Of a DNA stretch of 64,000 nt, positions 34,052 to 49,200 are shown one piece after another; position 1 is the stretch's first letter, and every line of letters begins with the position of its first letter. The DNA is taken from NCBI GenBank assembly GCA_945859605.1, contig OX243817.1:29955254-30019253 (forward strand), written 5' to 3'. The position numbers were made by a program, and so were the translations under genes. Origin of the DNA: Lumbricus rubellus. Lineage: Eukaryota > Annelida > Clitellata > Crassiclitellata > Lumbricidae. The notes beneath the pieces were generated by a model, which saw only the letters and a list, made by a program, of their open reading frames with translations, ran no database searches and was not told the DNA's origin.

Positions 34052-34980
34052 TATAAAATCGCACGAATATATATATTACCGACGTATATTATACACATAT
34101 ATAAGTGCGTATAGACTACAGAATGTAGCATTATTTAGACTATTCTATCGTCTGTTAGCTACACATAATCCCTCATTTATATACAATACATTACATAACC
34201 ACATCTATACACATAATATAATATTATCCACGTAATCTCTTCAGATATGATTTCGGTCTTTGGCTTTCAGCAAAAGATCCGATTCGGATAAGCAGGCGAA
34301 AGTTCTGAGCAACTAATCACGAAACGAAATTTGTCGAAAGTAAAATCTAAGAAATGATGACGGACATATCGTACATCACGTTCAAAGATGCATTACTTAG
34401 CTTGGAAGTCTCATGCGCTTAAGACATATCACGAACCAATTCGTTAGAGTTAGAGCTCTGCAAGAACAACTCTAAGCCACAGTCTCTGACCAAAACAGCA
34501 GTTCAATCCAAGACAGGGAACCTCATTTCATGATTCAAAGCAAACCCAATGAAATGTAAGTTAAAGTCCCTTGCACTACAATCTTCAACCTCATCTTTCA
34601 CCTTCAACTACAATCTCCATACTCTTGTTTCACCTTGACCTACAACCTCCATCCTCCTGTTTCATACTTCCTCAGTTGAGGTGCAGAATTTTTTTTAGAG
34701 AATTTCACATTCAGCGTTTCTGACCAAAAACCGTGAAAAACACCTCAAACACCGACCGATGTTTGGTGAAACAATTTCAAACCCAACATTCGACCGTAAA
34801 CACCTTTGGCACCACGCACGATCATACTTCATGCACGAACCAGTCGGCATCCTACAGAAATGATTTTCCTGGCCGTCTCTCTGTGGAATACCAGTCAAAA
34901 TCTCACATGAATCAAATGTAGAGAAGAAGAATAACGTAGTCTACGTATCGCCTACTTTGAGCAGAAGGACGCGCGTCATC

Positions 34981-37900
34981 TCAGTGCTGCTTAGCAACAT
35001 TGCTCGCAGTGGTGTCCTCTGGTGACTGCGACGAACCGAGCGACACGACCTGACCGACCAATCGCTGTCGCCTCAGCCGCTCGCTGTATTTATAGAAGTC
35101 CGACATTTCGAACGGCTTCGATATTTCGATGTAGTTGTGGTACTTCTGAACGGTCGTCTCGCATCCGACGACCGCATCCGGGTCCGGAGGCAGGTGACCC
35201 TCCGTCGACGACGACATCGATTGGTTCGTCATGGTAACGGTCGGCGACGGCGACTCGTAGACGCGCGACGTCTCCGTCCGGACGTTCTGCACGACGTGCG
35301 CGCTGCCGTTGCCGTAGCAACTGCGGTTGACGGACGTCACGACGTGACACGTGCTTCTGATGACGTCGCTAGACGGCAGCGCGCAATTGCTTCTGATAAT
35401 GTCACTGGATGGTAGTGCACATGTGTTTCTCATGTCACTAGGTAGTGCACATGTGCCTCTGATAACGTCACTTGGTGGAACCGCACAACTGCCTCTGATA
35501 ATGTCACTAGGTGGTAGTGCACATGCACTTCTGATAACGTCACTGGATGGCAGTGCACAAGTGCCTCTTACAACAACGTCGCTTGACGGTAGCAGCGCGC
35601 AGTGCTGCATAAAAAGTTTTCTCTCCATCGTCGCAGGAGACATGCCACACCTGGAAGACGCGCAAATGTCCGATTGTTGTTTCGCTTGCGGGCAGTCGAG
35701 CATGTCCGACGATGAATGACTAGTTTTCATCAGACTGCCACTGGCGCCAACTTCACGCTTCATTGCTTCGGTCGGAGTGACGAAGAAACCCGTGGGACGT
35801 CGCGCTGCTGGTGATGGCGTCTTCAGTTCGTCGCCGCTGTCGTAATACGGAGACTTTGGCGACCAGACGTTGTAGAGGTTGCTGTTGGATGAAGACACCT
35901 CGCCTTCCTCGTCCAAAAGATGAGATGTGGTGTACGTGCCACAGAGCGTCGGATATCTCTGATTGCGATACTGCGTTCGTGTTGAGTAGATGGAGCTGGC
36001 GATGTATCCGCCCAGTCGCTGTCTGTTAAATAAATAAATAAATAAATCAGTCTTAGACGTCCATAGTAAAACTTTAATAATGTTGAAGGCATTTGTCAAT
36101 GGCTGATATTAATTAAATCATGTGAAAAAAACAGATCCAGTGGCGAGATGGAATCTGAGATATATGGGAAAGACAATGGAAGAAATGATCCCAAGGAAGA
36201 GGTGAGTTCTAAGATGAGGTCCAAAGGCAAAATATTCCACAGAGTCGGAGTGAGAGAGTTGCAGGTCTTTGGAGTCAGCAAGAAACGAAGGTAGCAGAGG
36301 TGGACAATTAGCGCAGTCTTTAAAATATTCTTTTCTTGTGGATAGGCAGTGCAAAAATCCAACCACGAAAGATACAAGTTGAACCTTAACCCTTTGAACC
36401 CGACGGGCCAGTTTTCCGGCCCGTTATCCATAGAGTTACGGGAGCTCCGGGTTCAAAGGGTTAAGAAGTTTTATTGATGTTTTAGACTTTCTGACAGTTC
36501 GACTGACTGGCAGAAAAAAATGCAGTCGACAGATATCGTAGAAATAAATCTAAGAATCAGCAACTGGCAATTCAACGTATACCAGAAACAACAGTAGATT
36601 GATTGGCGACATTAATATATAATTCATAATTTATTCATCAAATTACAATAGAAGACGAGAATGCCATGCACTGGTTTCACATCCATGCAAAGCAGGAATG
36701 TTTTTCTACTGTGGGTCCCGCTATCTGGAATGGCCTCCCACTAAACTTGCGACTTATGCTTTTTATAAGTTGCTCAAAACCTATTATTTTAGCTGTGGCT
36801 GGACTGGGAGCGCCTCTGAGTAGGTTTCTTGAAGAAGCGCTATATAAATTCACGAAATGAACGAAATGAGATATGTACCGTGCAACCATTGGACTTGGAG
36901 CTGGACTTGGACTGACGTCATTCGACTTCGTCTGTCGATGTCCAGTGTCAACAACTGGACTGCAAGGACTGGACAGCGCTGTCATTTCCGTCGTTGCATG
37001 ACTACGAGACGACGGAAGCAGCGACTGTTCGCTGGACGACTGCGTGACTTTTGATGTCGACCAATTCAGACCCTTTGTTCTTTCCTCGTCTGCTTTGTAG
37101 TCCAGCACCTCAGCAGCGCGTGATGTCGCTGCGAGATTCAACCGATCGATGTCGAGTTCGTGGCGGGAAATTAGCGGAGAGCTGAATGCGGAATTCAACT
37201 CATTTTCTGCAAACGAAAGAAAAACACGTCGGCTGAAGAACTATATTTTATCAAGTCCTTACAATAGAAGTTTATCAGGAGTTTAGAGGAATTTTTAGAA
37301 TTACTTCCAATCGAAGGACAATGACCTTTTTTGCTAGTTTTAACTGTAGCCTACAGAAGTGCTTCTACAACAGCACAAACCCATTTACAAATGCACATTT
37401 TGTGTACAACTGCACGTTCAAATAGCCCTGGAGTTTATAGGTGTGACATTTGTTAGTAGCTTTACTTTTCACTGTCAGCTTATGAGAAGAACTGGTCCAT
37501 CTTGTGCCTTGAGCAGTTGGTGCATGCAATTCACACTGAAATTCTCAAGACAGCATTACTGAGAGCATTACAAAGTGCTTGAAAGAAAAAAGAGACGAAA
37601 AACTCACCACTGTCTAGAATATCTCGACTGTCTTCGCTTAAATCTGCAAAATGAATCAGATAGACGAGATTTAACACCGTGTTTGCAGTTGTATGCAAAA
37701 ATGACATACGTGACATTCTACCAATTTCAATGGCTTCACAGATCTGTACATTTGAAGCAATGACAAAACAAAACAATAGCGTCAAATAAAGGAACATCGA
37801 AATATGGCTATTTGAAAGTCATGCTTACTTTCTTTCAAAATCCATCTTCTAAACTTTCACTACATTAATATTACCATTTTAGAAAATGAAAAAAATCCGG

Positions 37901-40353
37901 TTAATATGTATAAACTATACACACAAAAACTGTGCAACATAATTGTAATTCTCACGCTACATTTGAACGTATGATTCTAGTTTTTACCTATTGTTATTTA
38001 CATAATATTTATCTGATATATCAAGAGCATGATTTTCTCGTATACATATTTGCATTAGATTTCGCACTACGAATAGAAATATTCTCGCTATATAATAATG
38101 TTATAAAACGAATAGCAAATAATTATTGTTCACATCTAAAGCTAAACAAAGTCATTCTCTGCAGATTCCGATGATCTGAATATACACCGAGAATTCCAGT
38201 TCCGATTCCCACACTTATGATAGTAATTACAGGCAATCAATGACAATAATAAAATAATTACGACAATTTAGAAGGTGCCGTAACACAGCCGTGCCATGAC
38301 GTTACAAGAACACCTAAATGATCACAAAGATCACATAATATACTGTGTTAACCCTTTAATGCCGGAGGGTACAGGATTTCCCATACCATTCACTACCATC
38401 TCGGCATTAAGGGGTTAAAGGTGGCCGAGTGCTATGAATGGATTGAACTACACTTACGTCCATCTGATATGTTACTCTCGGCTGCTAGGCTGTTCTTTCG
38501 AGCGGCTGACTGCAGCTGATGCTCCAGCAACTTTACTTCCATCTCCTTCAACTGAAACACAACAGAGAGATGACTCATTAACCCTTTACCCGTTTGCCCC
38601 GAGAATATCTGCTGAAAACACAGGCTTAACTGGAAAAATGAATGGGTAAAGGGTTAACTAGGGAGTACATCAACTTCACTTAATTAGTTAAATAGCTTTA
38701 GTTATTTCACCAAGTATTAGTTTGCTATTTATTTTAGTAAATCGAAACTGAAATGTCTTGGTTACAGTTTTTCAGTTTCTTCAGTTTTAGTTCTAGTTCC
38801 AGTTATTCATTGAATACTGATTTCAGCCATCAGAAATGTACATCATATTAAAGTAGATATAGCAATTGCAACCATTAGTCTTACAGTATGGCATTAGGTC
38901 AAGTATCATACATGATATCATGTTCTTTCAGTGATTTTTGTTATAAGTTTTATGAAGACTTCATAAAATTCCAAAAGATCCGAAGATTACCAACCACATA
39001 CCCTAAGAAATTGAATATTTTTCGTAAACAATCTAATTCAATATAACAGAATTTACACCTCAGCTTGCACCTAAATGAACTTATAATAAACAACAGTCAA
39101 AGAGAGAGACACAAGACCAAGTGGTAAAAATTCAAGCTAGGATCAGCAGTCTGGGCATTACCTTCTGGCTGGCTCTCTGGTATGATAATGCTCTCTTCTT
39201 TCGGACACTACGGCGCACGGACTTGTCCTTGGCCAGCATCAAAGCAGCCTGCGCTATCTTGTCTTGGATCTCGAGATCTACCTCCAGCTGATCAAAGTCA
39301 TCCTGGTCACTCTTTTGTCCATCCTAGAAATCAGATGCACATATCATAGCACGCTTTAAAGGATGATAGATGAGATAAATTAATCTTTTACCCGTTTGCC
39401 CCGAGAATATCCGCTGAAAACTGGCTTGAAATTTTAAAATGAACTGGTAAAGGGTTAAAAGAATGTTTTGAAGTAAACAAAGGTGTGGAATTCAGTCATC
39501 ACAAGTTTTCACAACGTATTCAATGCTACCATAATCTTCATCTTCGTCTTAACCACCAAAATAATAAAAAATCACCATAAAACCTTCATCATTGATGATG
39601 TCAATGTTACAACTGCAGTCATATATTGTTTGTATGTGCACTTGTTTTGGCGCCCCCTTCAAGCTCTCTCTACTCAGAGGCGCTCCCGAATGCAGAGCGG
39701 ACATTGCATCGGAGTTTTCACGCCTAAGCGCTGAGCAATTGTGAGTGAAGGACTTGCCCAAGGTCCCTACGCGGCGAGGTGGATTCGAACCTCGAACCTT
39801 CCGGCTACAAGGCACCACTACGCCCCACAATATATGTACAATCATCAGCAATGTCTTCAATAGCAGCAATATTGACGATTTGAATTCATTTCTTTTACCT
39901 TTTTCGAGTTGTGGTAATCTCTTTCAAGAACTTTTGGCGATAGTGTAAAACTTGTTCCAATTCGCCTCTGAAACTTCGGAAGTTGACCTGTAGTTGAGAC
40001 TGGAGTTTCCGGTGGAAGAAAGCCAGTCAATTCCTACAAAAGAAAATGACAATGACAATGCAAAACAATTAACAACAATTCTACTATCATTAAATTAAAA
40101 ACTATCAATTGTAGCTGAAGGAGTTGTGATTTCTAACAAATGAAAAATTAAGTCAAGAACATGTAGGTAGCTATCTCTGGAAAATCAGCCTTGCTGCAAT
40201 TTGGCATGATCCAGAAATGCTCCCCAAATTTTTTTAGCAAACAAGCACTCATCTAAAACTCATTGACTCATTGCTTAAGACATTACTTTTTGACTGGGCC
40301 TGGGTCGGGAGCGCCTCTGAGTAGATTCCTTGAAGGGGCGCTATATAAATTAC

Positions 40354-40407
<54 letters not shown>

Positions 40408-43207
40408 TGAAGACTGTTCTTAGACAAGCAAAGCAAACCACCAGTTCTAAGCTAATCATCTGTATTTATGCTTATTTTCTTTCTCTGGTGCAATAACAAA
40501 AAATTAAACAAATAAATAATTTAAAGAGAAGCGACAACTGACCGCCTCCTGAAGACAAAGCTGACAGAGTAGTTTGGTTTTCTTCATCAGTTGATTTTCG
40601 AGAGTTTCCTTTCTCTCCTTCAATGCGCTGTACATCTCCTGCATCGCGGTCTTATACAACTCGCTCGTCTCCACATTCACTACAACAACGAAATCCACGC
40701 AAGAAAATCAAGAATAAATTCATCAAAAATAAAGAAAATACTCATAAACACAGCACAACACGGTCTCTCAGAATATGAGACAGCACAATTCAGATCAATC
40801 AAGTACTCTTTCAATGACACATTGTGATCTTGTTCCTGTCTGCCATGCAACGTTTCAACATCACAGCTTCTCCCTCATTGGACCATAATTCCGGAAAAGT
40901 CTCTGCAAAGAAACTGGCTGTGTTCTGATTGCACAAGACTTTCTTCAACATGTACAGACGATCCTTGTTCGGCCTGATTGACAGCCACAATCATCATGCT
41001 TGATTGATCGTTACATTATAAACTTCATAAACAGTGTTTATAATTATATAGATATCAAGCATAATATTATATTGATTCCATGCTGTCAGCTGAAATTTTA
41101 GGAATGTCTGACATTGAAGTTGTGCCATACATTGACAACAATTACAATGTCTTTTGCAATTACACTTGAAGCAAATCCCTCGTGTTGTATCGTTCACATT
41201 CAAAATGAAACAACCCACCAACAAAAACAATTTCATAGATTAAATTGCAAAGAAAGTCAGGAAACATGTTTATGCGTTACTAACATTCCGATTTGGAATT
41301 ACTTGCAGACGAATGCGATGCGGCCGACAAACTGCTACAGTCGCTTGCGTTCGGTGTTTGATTCAGACAAGAGTTCGTAAGGTCTGAAGCGACTTCTACG
41401 AGACTACGAATCGTCGAAGTAGCCGTCTAAAACAACGCAAGCACAGCAATAATGTAATGTAATTTAGTAATTTCTATAGCGCCGCTCACAGCCGAGGCCA
41501 TTCAGTAGCGCTAGGCCATTCAGTAGCATAGTAAATAAATAAATGCAGAGTTCACATTTTTCCTGCATTAAAAGTTAACATACACCTGCGTAATCCATCA
41601 GAAGATATCCACAAAATAAAATGACTATTTATAAACTGTAGATATATGCCTTTCTTGAATTTAACTTAAATTATTTATAATCTGTAATCTTGCAGATTAG
41701 TTAACTGCAAGACAGTGTTGGCTAATATGTAAGCAACTCCTTCACCCTCAAGTAGTTCTTGGTTACAATGAACACCAGCCATAAAGTGGTAGCTTTTTTT
41801 CATAACCATAATGCTTCTTTGGAGGGGAACTTAAACTTCCACCGGTCGTATCAAGATATTAAACAATGAGTCGCATTCAAAACCACCAACTTACAATATC
41901 CTGGAACATTTTCAGCTACATAGGCTGTGTTGGATGTAATATTCCACTTACACGTAAAGTCCTCATGAACGGCATTAATCCACAATAGAACAGAAATTAT
42001 TGTCTAGATCGCAAAAGAACAACATGACAAGAAGTAGACACTTTCCGATATACATCAGACACGTCACTGACAGAGACTGTACTTATACACAGCTACTACA
42101 TCCTATTCAGAGATGACATTCAGCTGCCTATGATGACACGACATCGGTAAGTATCAAGGGCCATGAGCTAATATAGCAAGCGGTTGGTAATCTAGGACAG
42201 AAGAATTATTAATCATTACAGAAATGGTCGGTAATTACCAGCGCTCACAGACGTCCAGGCAAATACACGAAGAGTGAGATAGGGTGGCCGATACATGTAG
42301 ACATTGACCAGCAGAAATATTAAGACCAGTTAACAGCTGAGTAATTGTCTGATGATGACAACTAATAAGAGTTTGTGGAGCATACAGCAGCAGCAGCAGC
42401 AGCCCTGCCTCCAGTCACGAAGCCCTGCCTCCTCTGTCACTGACTGGACCCAGTGCCGGATGCAAAGGCATCAGAAGGATATGTAAACATACAGAGACAT
42501 ACATTCAAAGGCACATGCAGAAGCATAGAACAAATGACCATACACAGACTGATCAACAACAGGACATAAGAGACACCAAGAGCGACATGAACATTAATAG
42601 GCAACATTAGGTTCATACTATGTTTGTCACATTCCTTCCTTCTGCTTGGCATCAGAGCGCGGGAAATGACAGCTGGTAATAATGGCACACGTCCAATTAA
42701 GAAATTATCATCAAGGGTAGGAACATTAAACTGAAACTTGGTTGAGGAGCATGGGAAAATTGAAAGTGTCGGAAGTGACATAAGAACGTCAACACCTCCT
42801 ATGACTAAGCCGATGCCTAAGAATTCCGCAAGATCTGTTTAAATCCTGGATATCACGACCTCTTAGATGGTTAAACTACATCAGGAAAGTCATGTGCAAG
42901 GAGGAAATTAACCAGAAAACGAGGTATGAAAGAAGATTGAAATCCGGTTGTCAATACAAACAGGTTCTGATCACAAATTGACATCTGTTCAATAACAACA
43001 TTACTGTCAAACTCTTCAGGAACCCGAAGATCGCCAACTTCAAAGCACATGATTGCCATCAATCTGTTTTCTTCTGTCCATCCACTGATAGGTGCCATTG
43101 CCACTTTCTGCTCCTGTCTGTCTGTCTGTCTGTCTTTCCACTTCCACATCTGTCTGCCTTTCTTTGCCTGTGTGTCTGTCCTCATAGACTTATACTGTAC
43201 ATCATCA

Positions 43208-43269
<62 letters not shown>

Positions 43270-46200
43270 ACCACCACCACCACCACCACCACCACCACCA
43301 CCATCATCATCCTATATTTAAGTCCTTAAATTAAATGTCTTGGTACATATATACAGACATAACACACAGCATCAGACACACGTACAAATGCAAACGTGTA
43401 ATTATATACATGTATACACAGACATGAAATCTATTAATCCATGGATTTTTACTTGAAATATCCAGTGGATAGTGAATTAGATTCTGATATCTTAAACATA
43501 TGACAGCAGTGATAAAGAAGACATCAGATTCGATGTCACAAAATCTTACAATTTTTTAACAGACATCACAGGAAATATTATAGAATAAAACAGATCATGT
43601 CATAGCAGACAGACGGACAGACAGACAGAGACAGACAGACAGTCACAGACAGACAGAGAAAGACAGACATATTTATGACATAGACAGGCAGAAGGACAGA
43701 CAGACAGTCAGAGACAGACAGACAGAGACAGACAGAAAGTACTATCTAGTTGTCTGACCTTGTTGGTCGATTTAGACGTTCGTAATTCGATGTACTTCTG
43801 ATGCTGACAGACGGCCATTGACCAAATGCATTTCGTCAGCTGAGAAGAACTACTGAACCACGACTGGACATTCGTCGCAACCTGATTCGGACCGAGAAGG
43901 CGTCGTGACTTGCAACTGCCGATCGCACCGACAGCCTTACCACCCACGACGCTGCCACAGCCAACGTCTCCCTCACTTCAAAAATAAACACAAACTGATT
44001 GATTGATTGATTGGGTTTAACGGCACTTCAGCACAGAATTGGCTATTTCGTGCCTTAACATGAGTATTGAATATACATTATTATTCTATACTAAAAACGT
44101 TTGGGGGTTAATAAATAGGATAAAACTTATAACTATAGCATTCTAGACATGATAGAAGTAAAATTAATAAATAAGGTTAAAATATATTCAAGATTAACTG
44201 ATGCTTGCAATAAACAGACTACGAGTCATTTTGATTCAGAACTTTTTCTATACTTTGTTGTACAGTTGTATTTCTTTCAAAAACAGCAAAATATTCTTTG
44301 GAGAGACATGTTCAAAAATATCAAAAAGTGATTGTTCCATATAATATTTTTGCCTTGTCGGTGTAAAATCAACACATAATACCAGTATGTGTTCCAACAC
44401 AAACACAAACAGACACGACTGAATATATCAGTCAGCACTTAGCAGTACAACTGAGATTCAGAAGGTTCAATTACTGCCATCACGTGAGTCGTCTGTTGTA
44501 TAAGCCACATGACATGAACAGAATATCAACATAACCTCCTGATTGCGTAATTCACGTCTCATAAGCTTGTCTGATTTACACGACAACTCATAAACACTGT
44601 TCAAAACCATGTCTCACCATCACGACCACCACCAGTTTGAGCAGGATTTGTCAATCATAAATGCCATATACGGTAAAGTTCTGATTTCTTTAAATGCTGA
44701 TTAATAGCGGAAACTTACGATTTGGAATCATGAACTTGGATGGAGAACTTGCGATCTCTGTAGTAAAGGTTTAGCAGACGTTTCCAATGAAACTCCTAAC
44801 AAAATAAACGAGTTTCAAAGTCAACAAAGAAACAAAATTACGGTACATAGTTAAATTACTGCTCTTTTGTTAAGTGAGAGCCTGAATGTCTTACTAAGTA
44901 CCAAGCATTCCAGGTTCTAACTTGCAAACAAACCAATCTGATATTTAAATCTTCAGCAGCAGCTAGCCTTACTTCAATCGTTGTGTCTAATTAAATACAG
45001 TTTTAAAAGACCACATAAACACAACGTCTTGTAATTAAAATGCCATCACTAAGTGGTGCCAAACCTGGAAAAAGGAAGAGTCAGTTACTATTTACCAATC
45101 ATGCATCATAGCAAACAGGATTAGGAGTACTTACTTAATTATCTTTGCTATGACATAGCATTGCTACCACGCCTGAACCTTAAGAGTTAAATGTCATCGT
45201 AAGAAAAACACCCAGTTTCAGTCGTGTGTGACCTAGGTTGAGCGTTTGTAAAGTTCGAGTACAAGATTCTTTTATGGTTGTCAAGGCACATGTAGTATAT
45301 ATATCAATTATGATTTCTTATCATTCTTTTTATTTCCTTCAATACAGAAACATCTTACCTTCAAAAACATCAATACAGGTATTTAATCAAATGTGCTTTG
45401 TCTTTTATGCAGCAGGTCTTTCATTAACGGACATGAATCTAAACGAACTACCCGTGCAATCACGTAAGGAACAATTTAAGCTTTTGAAAGCTCTTTAATT
45501 GGTCTCCAATGACATGTTCTTAATTAGGAACTGGTGCTCAAAGCACGCATTTTTGCCATCTCAAAACTACATTCTTTTCTTTGGGTCTTTCGCACTGGGA
45601 GTGCCTCTGATTGGTGTGCTTTGTAAATTTTTTATACAATACAATTATTCACATTTCTCAATACATATTGTGGTTTGCTGATAAAGAAGAGGAAGAACTA
45701 ATGAGGAGAAAGACGTTTTCATTGCATGCCTTTCTGGGTGTGAAACGATCGTTGAAGTCATAGATAGTTAATCCTTTGACGCTTAATCCTAGCCACCACG
45801 GCAGACCAGATTTATCCTGGCAAACATACAACATAGCAGATAATTAACAGTAAGACAATAGCTCCACGTAAGACCAACATGCTATTTATGTGCATTGTGC
45901 ATTGCAACCTCTTTTTCAAATTTTCGTACATCACACTGCCACCCCGTGAACACACCTTAGTTGAAGCCAACCAACAACATGCGTATGATATATGCTAGCA
46001 ATCTAAATTTATACTCGCTGAACTATGATTATAATTCTGCCGTGTCAACAATGGCTATTTCCATCAACACTTTCAAGAGGCTCTTAAACTTAGGCACCAT
46101 ATAAATGTCTACACCAGTGTTACCATAACAACTAAATAATAAATCACTATCAGTGTGCAAATATCTGTCTCCTTAGTCATCACAATTTAATTACTTTAAA

Positions 46201-49200
46201 GATTTTTAAAATGCAACATAAATATTTAGATTGTATCTTACTTAAGGGCACCCTAAGATATCAGCCAGTGACTGTTTGAACATAAATATCAATAAACAAA
46301 CTATACATTATATGGCTTCTTAAAACACAAGCACATAAATTCAATGGCCTTTGGCATAACTGTAAAATCCCCAGTAACATGTGAAACTGAAACTGCAACT
46401 CTAGCTTAATAAAACTGGCAGCGGAGATCAGAAAACATTGGTCTGTTAAGCAAAGCAGAGACCAATTTTATCTATGGTATCTGTCAAAGCAAAGATGTCT
46501 TCCAATCTAAGAGGAGAGAGGAGTCTCGTTGTCAGAGAGATCAATCTCCTAATCGGACAGGAGATCAGTGTCTCGATAAAAGCGATCAGTCTCCAAGGAC
46601 CTTGGAAGAGATACATTTCCAGATCAAAGAGAAAATCTGTCTCTGTACCAAAATTGATCTCTAAAGACCATTGAAACAGATGGATCGGTCTTCTTTTTCA
46701 GACATACCTTGACCTCGTAGAAATGAATCCCATATGATGGAAGGTTCTCCACAATTTTCATGTAGCTGAAATTGCAACAAGAAACATGTGCCATAAATTT
46801 TCCTCCTTCTCGTCTAACTACATTTTTCTATTTCCGTTCTAAAGCTGGTTATCAGTTTGTCATGGTGTCTGCATAAAATCTAAAGACTTCTGCAGAAACT
46901 CAAGACTCGCGTTATCTTCCTCAGATTGCAATGTCCACCGTCTCCTGATAGTCTAACATAAAGATTGCGAAGGCTAGAATTACTGCTTGGCATGGTAGAA
47001 CATATAAACTCCATCAATTCCGTGTAGAACAATGGAGAATGAGAAACAATAGGGTTCTGCACATTAATATCAGGTTTCTGTCAGCAAAAGTCTTTAGAGA
47101 TAGCAAATGATGTATGAAAGTGGAAAGGTCAAATGAAATATTGCCTGCCAACTCAAAGGTGTCAACAGAATCGTAGTCCTGGGTACAATGGCTGCTTGAT
47201 GAATCTGAGGCAATCCTGGTATGGCCTCCTCCTTCACTTGTTCACTTGCTAAGAGGCATGCCTCTGCTCCCAGAGAACGAAATCGACTTCCGCTCTCGCT
47301 TCACAGCTCAAATTCACTCCCTAATGTCAGAAAATGGCTCAAAACTCACTACTTCTCCTTGACTTTTAAGCCTTAGGATTTCTGGCTGCATCTTTCTCTG
47401 GCGGCTGACTATCCATGCCTCAAATTCACATTTTGGTAGCGCGTAAGGAATTTATGTAAAAATAATAATAAAATGCATGGTAGTACACATTAAAAAAATT
47501 ATATTCTACATAATTATGTATACTGGTATGTATATAGATGTTTCATTCACCCTGCCTCGGATCAACCTTCCACATTTATAAACAGAAAGGAACTCACTTG
47601 ACAACGGCAAAACCTCGGCTCATTCCAGTTAACTTCTTGTACCTCTGTATAACCTGTTCTTCACTAAAAACAATTCAATTCAATCATCACATCAATAAAG
47701 AGAGCTATGCAAGAATTCAAATAAATGTATACCACAATTGCTGCTATGCAAAATACAATGTTTACATTAAATTAGACAATGTTGTACAATAACATTGCAA
47801 TCGTCTTAAAAGGCCCTCTGCATAGCAGGACTTATTACTTCAGGTCTGCTATTGCTCACACACTTGATGTTCTAAAAATACCAAAGGTGTTGATGATTGC
47901 AACATGTACTTACTGAAGTTTCATAAACTGTTCAACGCAAATATCTTGGCAACAATTTAATCTAGTTGAAAATATTTACGAATGATGACTGTACAGATTT
48001 TAAGTAGATCCAAACTTGGTGCACTGTACGAAAAGACAGAATACGAGAGACACAAAATAATTAAGGCCTAAAAAATGTTGTGTTTCCGGTAACAGAGCTA
48101 AAAAAAATTGGGTAGGTAGGTCGGAAAATATTTTTATTTTGGTAAAATATTTTTATGCAGTGACTATCCGAAAAAGTATACCCCACTAGTCTTTTTTGCA
48201 CGCTGAAACAAAGTACGTGTTCTAAGGAAGTATAAACTGCCTATTTCCCGATTTTCTGCACCTAAAACTGCTCTAGAAACAGTTCTATTGATTTCATTTT
48301 GTTTACGTCTCTTATGTTATGTCAATACAAATGTTAAAAAAATATTTTGTAAAAAAAAATTAAATTTAAAAAAAAAAAATTAAATATTTTTTTAACCTTT
48401 ACCGATCCGTAGGCCGCCCTGAGCGGACAAATAAAAAACCGCTTCCAGTCCTGTGTCCGGTATGAGCGGACATTAGTTTGGCAAGGCCCTAGGAGCTCCT
48501 ATGTCCGGTAGGAGTCTAAGACAATACCCCCCGGACAAAACCCCCCAGACAAAACCCCCCCACTCACATGCAAACATACATACATACATACATACATGCA
48601 TACATACATACATACATACATGCATGCATGCATGCATACATACAAACATACATACATACATACATACATACATACATACACACATACACACATATACATA
48701 CGTACGCACATACTCGCATATGTACATACATTCATATTCACACATGCATACATACATACATCCACACATATTTATTTATATATACACACGCATACGTAGA
48801 TAGTATACATATATACAATTATACATGCATGCATATATACACATAATACATGCACGCAAATATACATGCGCACATATATGCATACATACGTATATATATA
48901 TATACTAGAAGGGGTACCCGGCGTTGCCCGGGAAATTTAGGATACGACCCGCTCCGGCCACAACCCAACCACACCACACCCCACCTCCACCCCCACCTCG
49001 TACAACCCCACCCCTCCACCCACCCTACCCCCACAACACCACCCCAAACTCCCACCCCGTCCACCCGCCTCCACCCTACCCCTCCACCCCACCTCCACCC
49101 CACCTCAAGTCCCACCCCCACGCCGTACACCCCACCCCTCAACCCGGCAACAGCCCAACCACACCACACACCCCACCTCCTCCCCCACCTCCACGCCCCA

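Noticed and set aside
42437..43185. Two minus-strand frames of about 100 codons in a FRMD4 intron
   Set aside because: No recognisable domain, in-frame stops between them, and no splice sites that fit the FRMD4 phase. They may be unknown element debris.
46474..46674. 66-codon plus-strand frame
   Set aside because: Internally repetitive agatcagtctc-type sequence with no signature, adjacent to a real FRMD4 exon on the other strand.
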